Shown here: piece by piece, positions 44,831 to 55,477 of the stretch | Numbering within the stretch: the first letter of the stretch is position 1 | Layout of the letters: every line of letters begins with the position of its first letter | Notes under the pieces: model-generated | The model's database searches: none | What the model saw: only the letters and a program-made list of their open reading frames with translations | What the model was told of the DNA's origin: nothing | Assembly: GCA_017428325.1 (NCBI GenBank) | Contig: JAFRRA010000005.1 | Location: 1 to 64,000, forward strand | Length of the DNA stretch: 64,000 nt | Direction of reading: 5' to 3' | Source of the DNA: Bacteroidales bacterium | GTDB lineage: Bacteria; Bacteroidota; Bacteroidia; Bacteroidales; UBA932 | Program-made: the position numbers and the translations under genes

Positions 44831-47800
44831 TTAATCCAAGTGAACGCTAAGTCCCAGACCTCTAAGCTCATGCAGGAGCACGTTGAGAGATTCCGGAATG
44901 TTAGGTGCCGGCATAGGCTCGCCCTTTACGATAGCCTCGTAAGCGCGGCTTCTTCCGGTGATGTCGTCCGACTTGATAGTAAGGATTTCCTGAAGGATGT
45001 TGGCAGCGCCGAATGCTTCCAGCGCCCAAACCTCCATCTCTCCGAATCTCTGACCTCCGAGCTGTGCCTTTCCGCCGAGAGGCTGCTGGGTGATCAGTGA
45101 GTAAGGACCGGTTGAACGTGCGTGCATCTTGTCCTCAACCATATGGTCGAGTTTGATCATGTAGATGACACCCACGGTAGCAGGCTGGTCGAACAGTTCA
45201 CCTGTTCCACCGTCTCTGAGTCTGGTCGTACCATATCTAGGCAGTCCTGCCTTGTCTGTGTACTCGCAGATATTTTCCAGAGATGCACCGTCGAAGATAG
45301 GGGTGGCGAACTTGACTCCAAGTTCCTTGCCAGCCCATCCGAGAACGGTCTCGTAAATCTGTCCGAGGTTCATACGGGAAGGCACGCCGAGAGGGTTGAG
45401 CACGATATCCATAATCGTACCGTCCTCCATGAACGGCATATCCTCGTCGCTTACTATTCGGGCTACGATACCCTTGTTTCCGTGACGGCCTGCAACTTTG
45501 TCGCCGACCATGATCTTTCTCTTCTTTGCAATGTAGACCTTTGCCACCTGCATTACTCCGTTAGGAAGCTCGTCACCCTGCTGGATGTCGAACTGACGCC
45601 TCTTGAATTTGGCGGTAATGTCCTTGAGCTCAGTCAGATAATTGCGGATAAGAGATCTGGTCAGATCGTTTGTGTGCTTGTCTGAAGTCCATTTGGCAGG
45701 GTTAACCTGCTCAAAGTTGTCTATAGACTCAAGCACTTCTTTCTTGAAGCTGTTTCCCTTTGCGATAAGTACAGTTCCGAAGATGTCTGTTACGCCCTGG
45801 GATGTCTTCTTGCCCAGAATCGTGAGAAGCTTGTCGATGAATGAAGCCTTGAGGGCAGTACATTTCTTTGTGTACTCCTCTTCCGCTTTCTTCACCTCTT
45901 CCTTCATCCTGGCCTTGAAGTTCTTCCTTTCCCTGTCGGTCATCTTGCCCTGTCCGGCCTTGCAGAAGAGCCTCTTTCCGATGACGGTTCCGGTAAGGGA
46001 TGCGGATGCTTTCAGAGAAGCGTCCTTGACATCACCTGCCTTGTCGCCGAAGATGGCTCTGAGCAACTTCTCCTCCGGTGACGGATCGGTCTCTCCCTTA
46101 GGAGTGATCTTTCCGATGAGGATGTCGCCAGGCTGGACGGTAGCGCCGATGCGGATGATACCGTTCTCGTCCAGGTTCTTTGTCGCGTCGTCGCTGACAT
46201 TAGGAATGTCCTTTGTCAGTTCCTCAGGTCCTCTCTTGGTGTCCCTTACCTCGAGGAGGTATTCGTCCACGTGGACAGAAGTGAGGATATCCTCCCTTAC
46301 TATCCTTTCAGAGAGAACCACAGCGTCCTCGTAGTTGTAACCCTTCCACGGCATGAAGGCAACCTTAAGGTTCCTTCCGAGAGCAAGTTCTCCGTTCTGG
46401 GATGCATATCCTTCTGTAAGGATCTGTCCCTTAACGATCCTGTCGCCTTTCCTTACTACCGGTTTCAGGCGGATGGATGTGCTCTGGTTGGTCTTGCGGT
46501 ACATAGGGAGGTCGTAAACGGTAACCTCAGGAGAGAAGCTTATGAATTTCTCCTCTTCTGTCTTGTCGTACTTGACTTTGATCTGGTTTGCGTCTACATA
46601 GACAACCTCTCCTGCGCCTTCTGCTGCAATCTGGGTTCTGGAGTCCCTCATTACAGGGCCTTCCAGACCGGTACCTACGATAGGGGCCTCCGGGTTGATG
46701 ATAGGGATAGCCTGTCTCATCATGTTGGATCCCATGAGGGCGCGGTTTGCGTCGTCGTGTTCCAGGAACGGAATCAGGGATGCTGCGATGGAGGCAATCT
46801 GGTTAGGGGCAACGTCTATCAGATGGACGTCTTCCTTTCCGACTACAGGGTAGTCTGCCTGCCAGCGGCACTTGATTCTCTCGTCGAGAATCGTTCCCTT
46901 TTCGTCCAGGTTCACATTTGCCTGTGCAACCATCTGGTTCTCTTCCTCTTCTGCGCTCAGATATACTGAACCTTCATCGCTCAGGTCCACAACTCCGTTG
47001 TTTACCTTGCGGTATGGAGTCTCGATGAATCCGAGGTTGTTGATCCTTGCATATACGCAGAGTGAAGAAATCAGACCGATGTTTGGTCCTTCAGGAGTCT
47101 CGATAGGGCAGAGACGTCCGTAATGGGTGTAGTGGACATCACGCACCTCGAATCCTGCCCTGTCTCGGCTAAGACCTCCCGGACCAAGGGCAGACAGCCT
47201 TCTCTTGTGAGTCATCTCTGCAAGAGGGTTTGTCTGGTCCATGAACTGGGAGAGCTGGCTGGAACCGAAGAAGGAATTGATTACGGAAGACAGAGTCTTG
47301 GCGTTGATCAGGTCTGAAGGCGTGAACACCTCGTTGTCCCTGACATTCATCTTTTCCTTGATGGTCCTGGCCATTCTTGCCAGACCTACCGTAAACTGGC
47401 TTGCAAGCTGCTCGCCAACGGTGCGGATCCTTCTGTTGCTCAGGTGGTCAATATCATCGACAGTAGCCTTTGAGTTGATCAGCTGGATCAGATAGCGGAT
47501 AATCTCGATGATATCCTGTTTGGTAAGAACCCTCACATCCTCGGAAGTGTTCAGATTCAGCTTCTTGTTGAGTCTGTACCTTCCAACGGTGCCGAGGTCG
47601 TACCTCTTGTCTGAGAAGAAGAGCTTCTCGATAACGTCTTTTGCCGTTGCCTCATCAGGCGGTTCTGAATTACGGAGCTGCCTGTAGGTGTAGAAGATGG
47701 CATCTTTCTGGGTGTTGCAGATGTCCTTCTGCAGGGTGTTGTATATGATATCGAACTCAGCGCTTACGGCATCCTCGTTGTGGAGGAGAATGTAATCCAC

Positions 47801-48688
47801 GCCGGATTCAAGTACCTTGTCTATAAGTTCTTCGGTCAGAGGTGTACCTCTCTCGATACCGATCTCGGTTCTCTCGATGTACATAACCTCTCCAGTGTCC
47901 TCGTCCACAAAGTCCTCGTTCCAGGTCTTCAGCACTCTGGCTGCAAGCCTCTGTCCGATATGTTTCTCAAGCTCGCTTCTTTCTGCCCTCACCTCCTGGG
48001 CCAGACCGAAGATGTTGAGTATGTCTTTGTCCGATTCGAATCCGATAGCCCTGAGCAATGTGGTCACCGGCAGTTTCTTCTTTCTGTCGATGTATGCGTA
48101 CATCACCTTGTTGATATCGGTCGTGAACTCTATCCAAGATCCCTTGAAAGGAATGATTCTGGCTGAATACAGCTTGGTTCCGTTCTGGTGCAGGCTCTGT
48201 CCGAAGAATACGCCCGGAGAGCGGTGCAGCTGGGAAACCACGATCCTTTCGGAACCGTTGATGATGAAAGTTCCTCTCGGAGTCATATACGGAATGTTGC
48301 CCAGGAACACATCCTGGATAACCTGCTCAAAGTCCTCGTGCTCCGGGTCGGTGCAGGAGAGTTTGAGCTTAGCCTTCAAAGGGACACTGTAAGACTGTCC
48401 TCTTTCCATACACTCTTCTTCGGTGTAGATAGGAGGATCGATGGTGTAGTCTATAAACTCCAGAACGAAGTTGTTGCGTGTATCCCTGATGCCTGAAGGT
48501 TCCGAATTTTGTGAAAACGCATCCTGGAAGACCTTGTAGAGGCCTTCGTTTTTCCTGTTTTCAGCAGTCGTTCCCAACTGGAAGAACTCCCTGAAGGACT
48601 TCAGCTGAACCTCGAGAAAATCGGGATAATCCAGAAGCGTCTTTGATGTTGCGAATGAAATTCGCTGAGTATTAGTGTTTTTAGGCAT
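44831..48688 (-). CDS. rpoB: RNA polymerase beta subunit
   Basis: A 1285-residue core subunit. The rifampicin-binding region reads [16 protein letters not shown] and [14 protein letters not shown], with Asp, His and Ser at the three classic resistance positions, so nothing there suggests rifampicin resistance. The C-terminal region [18 protein letters not shown], which contacts beta-prime, is complete. The start is ATG 48688 (MPKNTNTQR); a TTG nine bases earlier is less likely. A hairpin at 48732 between rplL and this gene may act as an attenuator. Confidence 0.98.
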   Translation of the reverse strand: MPKNTNTQRISFATSKTLLDYPDFLEVQLKSFREFFQLGTTAENRKNEGLYKVFQDAFSQNSEPSGIRDTRNNFVLEFIDYTIDPPIYTEEECMERGQSYSVPLKAKLKLSCTDPEHEDFEQVIQDVFLGNIPYMTPRGTFIINGSERIVVSQLHRSPGVFFGQSLHQNGTKLYSARIIPFKGSWIEFTTDINKVMYAYIDRKKKLPVTTLLRAIGFESDKDILNIFGLAQEVRAERSELEKHIGQRLAARVLKTWNEDFVDEDTGEVMYIERTEIGIERGTPLTEELIDKVLESGVDYILLHNEDAVSAEFDIIYNTLQKDICNTQKDAIFYTYRQLRNSEPPDEATAKDVIEKLFFSDKRYDLGTVGRYRLNKKLNLNTSEDVRVLTKQDIIEIIRYLIQLINSKATVDDIDHLSNRRIRTVGEQLASQFTVGLARMARTIKEKMNVRDNEVFTPSDLINAKTLSSVINSFFGSSQLSQFMDQTNPLAEMTHKRRLSALGPGGLSRDRAGFEVRDVHYTHYGRLCPIETPEGPNIGLISSLCVYARINNLGFIETPYRKVNNGVVDLSDEGSVYLSAEEEENQMVAQANVNLDEKGTILDERIKCRWQADYPVVGKEDVHLIDVAPNQIASIAASLIPFLEHDDANRALMGSNMMRQAIPIINPEAPIVGTGLEGPVMRDSRTQIAAEGAGEVVYVDANQIKVKYDKTEEEKFISFSPEVTVYDLPMYRKTNQSTSIRLKPVVRKGDRIVKGQILTEGYASQNGELALGRNLKVAFMPWKGYNYEDAVVLSERIVREDILTSVHVDEYLLEVRDTKRGPEELTKDIPNVSDDATKNLDENGIIRIGATVQPGDILIGKITPKGETDPSPEEKLLRAIFGDKAGDVKDASLKASASLTGTVIGKRLFCKAGQGKMTDRERKNFKARMKEEVKKAEEEYTKKCTALKASFIDKLLTILGKKTSQGVTDIFGTVLIAKGNSFKKEVLESIDNFEQVNPAKWTSDKHTNDLTRSLIRNYLTELKDITAKFKRRQFDIQQGDELPNGVMQVAKVYIAKKRKIMVGDKVAGRHGNKGIVARIVSDEDMPFMEDGTIMDIVLNPLGVPSRMNLGQIYETVLGWAGKELGVKFATPIFDGASLENICEYTDKAGLPRYGTTRLRDGGTGELFDQPATVGVIYMIKLDHMVEDKMHARSTGPYSLITQQPLGGKAQLGGQRFGEMEVWALEAFGAANILQEILTIKSDDITGRSRAYEAIVKGEPMPAPNIPESLNVLLHELRGLGLSVHLD

Positions 48689-48731
48689 CTTATCCAATTT
48701 AGCTTGATGTAAACTTAAAAAAACGACAAAA

Positions 48732-48759
48732 AGGTTTAGGGCTGAAATGCCCTAAACCT
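48732..48759 (-). terminator. Hairpin between rplL and rpoB, possible attenuator
   Basis: On the minus strand AGGTTTAGGGC and GCCCTAAACCT form a perfect 11-base stem with a six-base loop, followed by TTTTTGTCG and then a run of seven T. It could let only part of the transcripts proceed to rpoB. Confidence 0.7.
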
Positions 48760-48804
48760 GACTACGTCCTGACAGGCAGGGGGGAGTAGAGACCAATAAT
48801 GGAA

Positions 48805-49176
48805 TTATTTAATCTCAACCTCAGCTCCTACCTCTTCAAGTTTTGCCTTCAAAGTCTCAGCATCAGCCTTGGAAACCTTCTCCTTAACAGCCTTTGGAGC
48901 GCCGTCAACGAGGTCCTTAGCCTCCTTCAGTCCAAGACCTGTGAACTCCTTCACAGCCTTTACGACCTGAAGCTTCTGAGCGCCGGCTGCCTTAAGGATA
49001 ACGTCGAATTCAGTCTTTTCCTCAGCAGCAGCGGCAGCAGGACCGGCAGCAGCAACTGCAACAGCAGCGGCAGCTGGCTCGATACCATACTCTTCCTTGA
49101 GAACCTTAGCTAATTCCTGAACATCCTTTACTGTCAGGTTAACCAGCTCTTCTGCAAATTTCTTAATATCTGCCAT
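48805..49176 (-). CDS. rplL: Ribosomal protein L7/L12
   Basis: A 123-residue stalk protein. An N-terminal dimerisation domain ([20 protein letters not shown]) is followed by an Ala-rich hinge (about 34-52) and the C-terminal factor-binding domain ([35 protein letters not shown]). It binds L10, encoded 27 bases upstream. Confidence 0.98.
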   Translation of the reverse strand: MADIKKFAEELVNLTVKDVQELAKVLKEEYGIEPAAAAVAVAAAGPAAAAAEEKTEFDVILKAAGAQKLQVVKAVKEFTGLGLKEAKDLVDGAPKAVKEKVSKADAETLKAKLEEVGAEVEIK

Positions 49177-49203
49177 AGTTTTTGATTTTTATTGTGTTAA
49201 TAA

Positions 49204-49734
49204 TTATTCTTTCTCCGATAATGTTTTGACGATACCTGCAATCTTGCCGCCACCATTGCTCTGGAGAGCGGAGATGACGTTCTTTACAGGAGACTGCAGC
49301 AATGCAACGATGTCTGCGATGAGTTCCTCTCTAGACTTGATGTTGCAAAGTACCTCCAAGTTCTCAGCACCTATGTAAGAGCACTCCTGGACATAGGCGG
49401 CCTTGAATTCAGGCTTGCCTTTTCCGTCGGCTGCGCTGAAAGACTTGATCAGCTTTGCAGGACCGTTCGGAGTTTCTGCAAACATAATCGCAGAAGAACC
49501 TTTCAATACGTTCTCGAATGCCTGGCAGTCCTGAACTCCACTCTTCTCCAAAGCCTTTGCGAAAAGGGTGTTCTTTACAACCAGCATCTTTATATTCTGC
49601 TTGAAGCAGTTGCGTCTCAGCTTTGCAGTAGCCTCTGCATTGAGCCCTTCTACATCGGCGACATAGAAATTAGGGTTCTCCTTGATGCGGGCGGTCAGAT
49701 CCTCAATAATCTGTGCTTTCAATTCTTTCCTCAT
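49204..49734 (-). CDS. rplJ: Ribosomal protein L10
   Basis: A 176-residue ribosomal stalk base protein that anchors L7/L12. Family stretches: the N terminus MRKELKAQIIEDLTARI, NCFKQNIKMLVVKNTLFAKA and KGSSAIMF. It is preceded by an unusually perfect Shine-Dalgarno sequence, which most genes here lack. In other bacteria L10 can repress translation of its own operon. Confidence 0.97.
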   Translation of the reverse strand: MRKELKAQIIEDLTARIKENPNFYVADVEGLNAEATAKLRRNCFKQNIKMLVVKNTLFAKALEKSGVQDCQAFENVLKGSSAIMFAETPNGPAKLIKSFSAADGKGKPEFKAAYVQECSYIGAENLEVLCNIKSREELIADIVALLQSPVKNVISALQSNGGGKIAGIVKTLSEKE

Positions 49735-49740
49735 ATCTTT

Positions 49741-49747
49741 ACCTCCT
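49741..49747 (-). promoter_or_regulatory. Perfect Shine-Dalgarno site before rplJ
   Basis: The minus strand reads AGGAGGT six bases before the rplJ ATG. This is notable because Bacteroidetes genes, including most in this window, rarely have such sites. Confidence 0.7.
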
Positions 49748-49753
49748 CATCAA

Positions 49754-50455
49754 TTAGGCATCAACACCGACAGATTTCATGTCCAGCTCTACGCCAGGAC
49801 CCATTGTTGAAGACAGGAATACGCTCTTGACATAAGTGCCCTTGAGTGCCTGTGGCTTCAGTTTCAGTACGGTATTGATGAATTCATTGGCGTTCTGTGC
49901 AAGCTGCTCGGCTGTGAATGAAACCTTTCCGATGCTTGAGGATACGATACCCTGCTTGTCTACCTTGAAGTCAATCTTACCTGCCTTAATTTCCTTGACG
50001 GCACCAGCTATATCCATGGTAACCGTACCGGTCTTAGGGTTAGGCATCAGACCTCTCGGACCGAGTATCCTACCGATCACACCGACCTTACCCATCACAG
50101 AAGGGGTGCAGACGATGACGTCGATGTCAGTCCATCCGCCCTTGATCTTCTCGATGTATTCATCCAGGCCAACATAGTCTGCTCCAGCTTCTTTAGCTTC
50201 GTTCTCCTTGTCAGGAGTACAAAGTACAAGTACTCTCACTGTCTTACCTGTTCCGTTAGGAAGAGTAACGACGCCTCTTACCATCTGGTTGGCCTTTCTA
50301 GGGTCAACACCCAGACGCATCGCTATATCAACGGATGAGTCGAACTTAGTGAAGGCGGCTTCCTTTATCAAGCTGCAAGCCTCTGCCAACTTGTACTGTC
50401 TTCCAGGCTCAACTTTAGCCTGGGCTGCTTTCTGATTTTTAGTTAGCTTACTCAT
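49754..50455 (-). CDS. rplA: Ribosomal protein L1
   Basis: A 233-residue large-subunit protein at the L1 stalk. [18 protein letters not shown] is the family signature. The start is ATG 50455 ([11 protein letters not shown]), directly after the rplK stop at 50463; a longer reading would overlap rplK. In other bacteria L1 represses translation of rplKA. Confidence 0.97.
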   Translation of the reverse strand: MSKLTKNQKAAQAKVEPGRQYKLAEACSLIKEAAFTKFDSSVDIAMRLGVDPRKANQMVRGVVTLPNGTGKTVRVLVLCTPDKENEAKEAGADYVGLDEYIEKIKGGWTDIDVIVCTPSVMGKVGVIGRILGPRGLMPNPKTGTVTMDIAGAVKEIKAGKIDFKVDKQGIVSSSIGKVSFTAEQLAQNANEFINTVLKLKPQALKGTYVKSVFLSSTMGPGVELDMKSVGVDA

Positions 50456-50462
50456 TGCACTT

Positions 50463-50909
50463 TTATTTAACGTCGGCAGGGAATTCTCCCTCAACTTTGA
50501 CACCCATGCTTCTTGCTGTACCGGCAACCATGCTCATGGCAGATTTCAGGGTAAAGCAATTAAGGTCAGGCATCTTGTCCTCTGCGATCTTCCTAACCTG
50601 CTCCCAGGTGAGCTTTCCTACCTTCTTCCTGTTCGATTCGGCAGAACCGGACTGGATCTTGGCAGCCTCCTTGATCATCACGGCTACAGGCGGCTCCTTA
50701 ACCACGAAGGTGAAGGATTTGTCTGTGTATACGGTGATGATAACAGGAAGAGTCTTACCTGCTCTATTCTGGGTCAGGGCATTGAATTGCTTGCAGAAGT
50801 CCATGATGTTCACACCCTTTGAACCCAGTGCGGGTCCTACAGGAGGTGAGGGATTTGCTGCACCGCCTTTTATTTGTAACTTGATCAAAGCGGCAATTTC
50901 TTTAGCCAT
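50463..50909 (-). CDS. rplK: Ribosomal protein L11
   Basis: A 148-residue protein of the GTPase-associated centre. The N-terminal LKIQ-like start and [20 protein letters not shown] are typical, with the RNA-binding C-terminal domain complete. Twelve bases after nusG. Confidence 0.98.
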   Translation of the reverse strand: MAKEIAALIKLQIKGGAANPSPPVGPALGSKGVNIMDFCKQFNALTQNRAGKTLPVIITVYTDKSFTFVVKEPPVAVMIKEAAKIQSGSAESNRKKVGKLTWEQVRKIAEDKMPDLNCFTLKSAMSMVAGTARSMGVKVEGEFPADVK

Positions 50910-50921
50910 AATTGAAAATTT

Positions 50922-51485
50922 TTACTCTTTAATTACTTGAACAAAATTCAGTTCCATTGTGGTCGGTCTTCCAAAGATCTTGACCTCCACCTTCAGCTTC
51001 TTCTTGTCTTCGAGGATCTCGAGGACATTTCCGTTGAAGCCGTTGAAAGGACCGTCGACGACCTTTACAGGCTCTCCCACAACAAACGATGGAGCGGCCT
51101 CTTCTTCGGTGTCTATCATCTCGTCCACCTTGCCGAGGATCTGATTGATTTCAGCGTCCGGAACAGGGTATGGTTCCTTCTTGGTATCCTTGCTCCTTGC
51201 CTCTTTTGTAAGGAAGCCGGCAACGAAAGGGATATCGCAAAGGAGGTGCTGGATCTCTCCGGTGAGAACGCACTGTACAAACACGTACTGGGAGTAGCAG
51301 ATCTTCTCGACCAGCACTCTCTTTCCGTTCTTTACCTGATAGACTTTTTCGGTCGGTATGAGAACCTGAGGAACTTCCTCCTCCTTGCCCGCCCTGCGGA
51401 CTTCGTTCTGGACGTACTCCTGAACTTTCTTCTCCTTACCTCCCTGCACCCTTAAGATGTACCATCTAAGCTTTGGCTCGCTCAT
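50922..51485 (-). CDS. nusG: Transcription elongation/antitermination factor NusG
   Basis: A 187-residue factor. The NGN domain (about 5-120) begins RWYILRVQGGKEKKVQEYV, and the C-terminal KOW domain (about 130-187) contains VVGEPVKVVDGPFNGFNG. It couples RNA polymerase to ribosomes or Rho. Position between secE and rplK is the conserved one. Confidence 0.97.
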   Translation of the reverse strand: MSEPKLRWYILRVQGGKEKKVQEYVQNEVRRAGKEEEVPQVLIPTEKVYQVKNGKRVLVEKICYSQYVFVQCVLTGEIQHLLCDIPFVAGFLTKEARSKDTKKEPYPVPDAEINQILGKVDEMIDTEEEAAPSFVVGEPVKVVDGPFNGFNGNVLEILEDKKKLKVEVKIFGRPTTMELNFVQVIKE

Positions 51486-51509
51486 AACTCGATTGTTGTT
51501 GTAAGCAGA

Positions 51510-51704
51510 TTACTGGAGCAACCTATAAATACCGGTCATAACGTTCTTGAACGCCAGGTCCATTACAAACACAAGCACTGCAACGATGACGGTTGCCACC
51601 ATTACAACGGCTGCGCTTGACTGGAGCTGTGCCCAAGTCGGCCAGGTCACTTTCTTGGTAAGCTCTTTATAAGACTCCTTGATGTATGTACCTATCTTGC
51701 TCAT
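51510..51704 (-). CDS. secE: Preprotein translocase subunit SecE
   Basis: A 64-residue membrane subunit of the Sec channel. The amphipathic helix ESYKELTKKVTWPTWAQLQ is followed by a single transmembrane segment (about 29-55). This is the short form usual outside the enterobacteria. Confidence 0.95.
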   Translation of the reverse strand: MSKIGTYIKESYKELTKKVTWPTWAQLQSSAAVVMVATVIVAVLVFVMDLAFKNVMTGIYRLLQ

Positions 51705-51719
51705 TTAATTTAAAATTAC

Positions 51720-51747
51720 GGAAGCCGAATGGAAGCTTTCGGCTTCC
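51720..51747 (-). other. Hairpin between tRNA-Trp and secE
   Basis: GGAAGCCGAA pairs perfectly with TTCGGCTTCC (10 bases, loop of 8). A second, imperfect hairpin lies at about 51754-51783. They may protect or process the RNA between the tRNA and secE, or act as a weak terminator: in the minus direction the sequence continues GTAATTTTAAATT. Confidence 0.5.
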
Positions 51748-51783
51748 CGTTTTCCGAAGGGAAATCGTAACATTTCCTTCCGG

Positions 51784-51857
51784 TGGCAGGGACAGAGCGA
51801 TTCGAACGCCCATCAACGGTTTTGGAGACCGCTATTCTACCCTTGAACTATGTCCCT
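51784..51857 (-). tRNA. tRNA-Trp (CCA)
   Basis: The acceptor stem AGGGACA/TGTCCCT is perfect. The anticodon loop CTCCAAA gives CCA, and the T loop is GTTCGAATC. The 3' CCA is encoded (51786-51784). It stands between tuf and secE, as in many bacteria. Confidence 0.95.
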
Positions 51858-51904
51858 AAAAAATTCCCCTAGACCTGAATTTCTTCCGGCCGTCAGGGAA
51901 TTTT
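51858..51904 (-). terminator. Possible terminator after tuf
   Basis: On the minus strand AAAATTCCC and GGGAATTTT can pair across a 27-base loop, followed by T residues that run into the tRNA-Trp gene. Weak; partial readthrough to tRNA-Trp and secE is likely. Confidence 0.4.
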
Positions 51905-51936
51905 GAGATTAATCAGTAAGACTGTTCGTCCAGAGA

Positions 51937-53130
51937 TTAGTCAAGAATCTTGGTTACCTGACCAGCGCCTACGGTTCTACCACCCTCGCGGATAGCGAAC
52001 TGGAGACCCTCAGATATTGCTACCGGATAGATAAGGTCTACCTTGATAGAAATATTGTCGCCAGGCATAACCATATCGTGACCCTCAGGAAGCTGGATTT
52101 CTCCAGTTACATCCAGTGTACGGATGAAGAACTGAGGACGATACTTGTTCTTGAAAGGAGTGTGGCGTCCGCCTTCCTCTTTCTTAAGAACGTAGATCTG
52201 AGCTTCAAATTCCTTGTGAGGGGTAACGCTGCCAGGCTTGGCAACTACCATACCTCTCTTAAGCTCTTTCTTGTCGATACCTCTGAGGAGAAGTCCTACG
52301 TTATCTCCGGCTTCACCCTCGTCGAGCAGCTTGCGGAACATCTCGACACCGGTAACAACGGTCTTCTTAGGCTCGTCACCCAGACCGATGAGCTGAACCT
52401 CATCACCTACGTGAACAACACCAGTCTCAATTCTACCAGTGGCAACAGTACCACGGCCGGTGATTGAGAAGATGTCCTCGATAGGCATCAGGAACGGCTT
52501 CTGGTTGTCACGGATAGGAGTAGGGATGTACTCATCGACAGCGTCCATAAGTTCCATAACCTTTGCCTCCCACTGTGGATCTCCGTTAAGTGCTCCAAGA
52601 GCGGAACCCCTGATGATAGGGCAGTCTTCGTCGAATTTGTAGAAACCGAGAAGGTCTCTTACTTCCATCTCAACCAGGTCAAGCATTTCAGGGTCGTCTA
52701 CCAGGTCAACCTTGTTAAGGAAAACAAGGATCTTTGGAACGTTCACCTGACGTGCCAGGAGGATGTGCTCTCTTGTCTGAGGCATAGGACCGTCGGTTGC
52801 AGCTACAACAAGGATAGCACCGTCCATCTGGGCAGCACCTGTAACCATGTTCTTTACGTAGTCAGCGTGACCCGGGCAGTCAACATGTGCATAGTGACGC
52901 TTTGCGGTCTGATACTCAACGTGAGCGGAGTTAATGGTAATACCTCTCTCCTTCTCCTCTGGAGCGTTGTCAATCTGGTCGAAAGACTTGATATCATCAT
53001 TGCTGGTGAAACCTCTCTCTGCCAATACCTTGGTGATAGCGGCAGTAAGAGTGGTCTTACCGTGGTCAACATGGCCGATCGTACCAATGTTAACGTGAGG
53101 TTTATCCCTCAAAAATTTTTCTTTTGCCAT
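51937..53130 (-). CDS. tuf: Elongation factor Tu
   Basis: A 397-residue GTPase that brings aminoacyl-tRNA to the ribosome. [10 protein letters not shown] (G1), [11 protein letters not shown] (G3) and NKVDLVDD (G4) are intact and all three domains are complete. The window holds only this copy. It lies 46 bases after tRNA-Thr(GGT), as in the tufB arrangement of E. coli. Confidence 0.98.
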   Translation of the reverse strand: MAKEKFLRDKPHVNIGTIGHVDHGKTTLTAAITKVLAERGFTSNDDIKSFDQIDNAPEEKERGITINSAHVEYQTAKRHYAHVDCPGHADYVKNMVTGAAQMDGAILVVAATDGPMPQTREHILLARQVNVPKILVFLNKVDLVDDPEMLDLVEMEVRDLLGFYKFDEDCPIIRGSALGALNGDPQWEAKVMELMDAVDEYIPTPIRDNQKPFLMPIEDIFSITGRGTVATGRIETGVVHVGDEVQLIGLGDEPKKTVVTGVEMFRKLLDEGEAGDNVGLLLRGIDKKELKRGMVVAKPGSVTPHKEFEAQIYVLKKEEGGRHTPFKNKYRPQFFIRTLDVTGEIQLPEGHDMVMPGDNISIKVDLIYPVAISEGLQFAIREGGRTVGAGQVTKILD

Positions 53131-53176
53131 AATGGATAAATTAATTAATTTATAATGATTTTGAATATTCGTATCG

Positions 53177-53248
<72 letters not shown>

Positions 53249-53253
53249 CTTAG

Positions 53254-53326
53254 AGCGGAAGACGAGGTTCGAACCCGCGACCCTCAGCTTGGAAGGCTGA
53301 TGCTCTACCAACTGAGCTACTTCCGC
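53254..53326 (-). tRNA. tRNA-Gly (TCC)
   Basis: The acceptor stem GCGGAAG pairs with its 3' arm. The anticodon loop CTTCCAA gives TCC. Five bases separate it from tRNA-Thr(GGT). Confidence 0.94.
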
Positions 53327-53337
53327 AATCTAATGTG

Positions 53338-53420
53338 TGGAGGGGGAAGGATTCGAACCTCCGAAGGCATGAGCCAGCAGATTTACAGTCTGCCCCAGTT
53401 GGCCACTTTGGTACCCCTCC
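53338..53420 (-). tRNA. tRNA-Tyr (GTA)
   Basis: An 83-base tRNA with the long variable arm of the tyrosine class. The acceptor stem is GGAGGGG/CCCCTCC-type, and the anticodon loop CTGTAAA gives GTA. Confidence 0.94.
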
Positions 53421-53442
53421 GTCCAATAATTATGTCTTTTAG

Positions 53443-53516
53443 AGCCGATGGAGGGATTCGAACCCCCGACCAGCTGATTACAAATCAGCTGCTCTGGCCA
53501 ACTGAGCTACATCGGC
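53443..53516 (-). tRNA. tRNA-Thr (TGT)
   Basis: The acceptor stem GCCGATG pairs with CATCGGC. The anticodon loop TTTGTAA gives TGT. First tRNA of the cluster, 30 bases after a strong promoter. Confidence 0.94.
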
Positions 53517-53546
53517 AGATAAATCTGCGTTTCTCAAAAGGGACTG

Positions 53547-53578
53547 CAAAGGTAGAAGATTTTAATTATTTACCAAAA
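53547..53578 (-). promoter_or_regulatory. Promoter of the tRNA-tuf cluster
   Basis: On the minus strand TTTTG (53578-53574) and TACCTTTG (53554-53547), spaced 19 bases, a full match to the Bacteroidetes promoter. It sits between the dxs stop and tRNA-Thr(TGT). Confidence 0.78.
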
Positions 53579-53594
53579 CTTTTTTCAAAAAATG

Positions 53595-55460
53595 TCAAAA
53601 AAAGCATTTTATGGCCCTCAGGATGCTCTCGGAGTCCAGTCCGCACTCCTGCAGCTGCTGAGGAACAGTCCCCTGTTCTATGAATTTGTCAGGTATTCCA
53701 AGACCGGTTACCGTACACTCTTCCTTCCTGTCTGCAAGAGTCTCGCAAACAGCGCTGTAAAGCCCTCCGACGACACATCCGTCCTCTACCGTGATTATGT
53801 GTCTGTGCTCTGAAGCCGCTTCCAGGACGGCATCCCTGTCCAGCGGACGGAGGAACCTCATATTGTAGTGTGACGGGAAGATTCCTTCCTTTTCAGCCAT
53901 CTCGATGGCTTCTTTCACTTTATTACCTATGGTTCCGATGGAAAGTACTGCCACGCCGGTTCCCTTCTTCAGCCTTACGGCCTTTCCAGGCTCGATTTTC
54001 CTGAATTCTTCAGGCAGCTCCAGTCCCTGGCAGTTGCCTCTCGGGTAACGGATCGTAACAGGACCCCTGTATTCATCCAGTGTCGCCGAGTAAATCATAT
54101 CCTGCATCTCTATCTCGTCGATAGGGGCCATCTCTATAATATTAGGTATGAATCTCAGATAGGCCAGGTCGTAGGCTCCCTGGTGAGTGGCCCCGTCTTC
54201 TCCAACCAGTCCGGCGCGGTCTATGGTGAAGATCACCTTCAGGTCCTGAAGGGCCACGTCGTGGATGACCTGGTCGAACCCTCTCTGCAGGAAGGATGAA
54301 TATATGTTGCAGAACGGCAGCATTCCGTTGGCCGCAAGTCCTGCCGAGAATGTCACGGCATGTTCCTCCGCGATTCCGACATCGAACGTCCTTTCCGGGA
54401 AAGCCTTCATCATATCGCTGAGCTGGCCTCCGGAAAGCATGGCAGGGGTGATGCCCACGATCCTCTCGTCCTTCTCGGCCAGCTTGACGATTGTGCGGCC
54501 GAAAATGTTCTGGTATTTCAGAGGAGAGCCCTGGGTGCGGATCCTCTCTCCGGTCTCTATGTCGAATTTGCCCGGGGCGTGCCATATGCTCTGCTGCTCT
54601 TCCGCCGGCTTGTAGCCTTTGCCTTTGAGCGTCCTGATGTGAAGAAGCTTAGGTCCCTTCATAGGCAGAACCCTGGTGAGCATATTCACCAGTTCCTCTA
54701 TATTGTTTCCGTCTATGATGCCGAAGTACCTGAATCCCAATCCCGAGAATATGGTGGAGTGCTTGAAGAAGAAATTCTTGGTGCTGACCACCGCCTTCTG
54801 TATCCTGCTCCTCAGCCATCCGTTGCCGAGTATGTTCCAGACTTTGTTCTTTAGGCTGTTGTAGGTCTTGGAGGTGGACATCCTCAGCAGATAGTTGTGC
54901 ATGGCACCCACACTCTTGTCTATGGCTATCTGGTTGTCGTTGAGCACAACCAGGAGGTTTGTCCCGGAGGCTCCGGCGTTGTTTATGCCCTCATAAGCCA
55001 GTCCTCCGGAGAAGGCCCCGTCTCCCAGCACAGCCACAATCTTGGTTTCCTTTCCCTGGAGGCGGGCTGCTGTTGCAAGGCCCAGGGCCGCTGACACTGA
55101 AGTGGAGGCGTGGCCCGCGCCGAACGAGTCATAAGGGCTTTCGCTCATCTTCGGGAAGCCGGACAGGCCGTCTTTCTTGCGGTTATTCCTGAACTGTTCC
55201 CGTCTTCCTGTTATGATCTTGTGGGCATATGCCTGATGGCCCACATCCCATACAATCTTGTCTTCCGGCGTGTCAAGCACATAGTGAAGAGCCACTGCCA
55301 GTTCCACGCTTCCCAAAGAAGCTCCCAGATGACCCGGGTTTGTGGCGCAGCACTCAATCATATATTCCCTGATTTCTTCGCACAGGGTTTCCAGTTGCCT
55401 TACAGTCAGGCTTTTTATATCTGCGGGTGAATTTATCTTGTCCAGTATTCTGAATTCCAT
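53595..55460 (-). CDS. dxs: 1-deoxy-D-xylulose-5-phosphate synthase
   Basis: A 621-residue thiamine-dependent enzyme joining pyruvate and glyceraldehyde-3-phosphate to make DXP, the entry to isoprenoids (UppS substrate) and to pyridoxal (PdxJ). Seen are DVGHQAYAHKIITGR, the thiamine motif GDGAFSGGLAYEGINNAG, the central TLKGKGYKPAEE, and DRAGLVGEDGATHQG in the pyrimidine domain. The chain is complete. It lies 17 bases after a leftward MFS gene and probably shares its transcript. No hairpin was seen before the tRNA promoter. Confidence 0.97.
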   Translation of the reverse strand: MEFRILDKINSPADIKSLTVRQLETLCEEIREYMIECCATNPGHLGASLGSVELAVALHYVLDTPEDKIVWDVGHQAYAHKIITGRREQFRNNRKKDGLSGFPKMSESPYDSFGAGHASTSVSAALGLATAARLQGKETKIVAVLGDGAFSGGLAYEGINNAGASGTNLLVVLNDNQIAIDKSVGAMHNYLLRMSTSKTYNSLKNKVWNILGNGWLRSRIQKAVVSTKNFFFKHSTIFSGLGFRYFGIIDGNNIEELVNMLTRVLPMKGPKLLHIRTLKGKGYKPAEEQQSIWHAPGKFDIETGERIRTQGSPLKYQNIFGRTIVKLAEKDERIVGITPAMLSGGQLSDMMKAFPERTFDVGIAEEHAVTFSAGLAANGMLPFCNIYSSFLQRGFDQVIHDVALQDLKVIFTIDRAGLVGEDGATHQGAYDLAYLRFIPNIIEMAPIDEIEMQDMIYSATLDEYRGPVTIRYPRGNCQGLELPEEFRKIEPGKAVRLKKGTGVAVLSIGTIGNKVKEAIEMAEKEGIFPSHYNMRFLRPLDRDAVLEAASEHRHIITVEDGCVVGGLYSAVCETLADRKEECTVTGLGIPDKFIEQGTVPQQLQECGLDSESILRAIKCFF

Positions 55461-55477
55461 TGCTGAAATATTATTCT

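Noticed and set aside
47250-47430. Rifampicin-resistance changes in rpoB
   Set aside because: The three common resistance positions carry the ordinary Asp, His and Ser.
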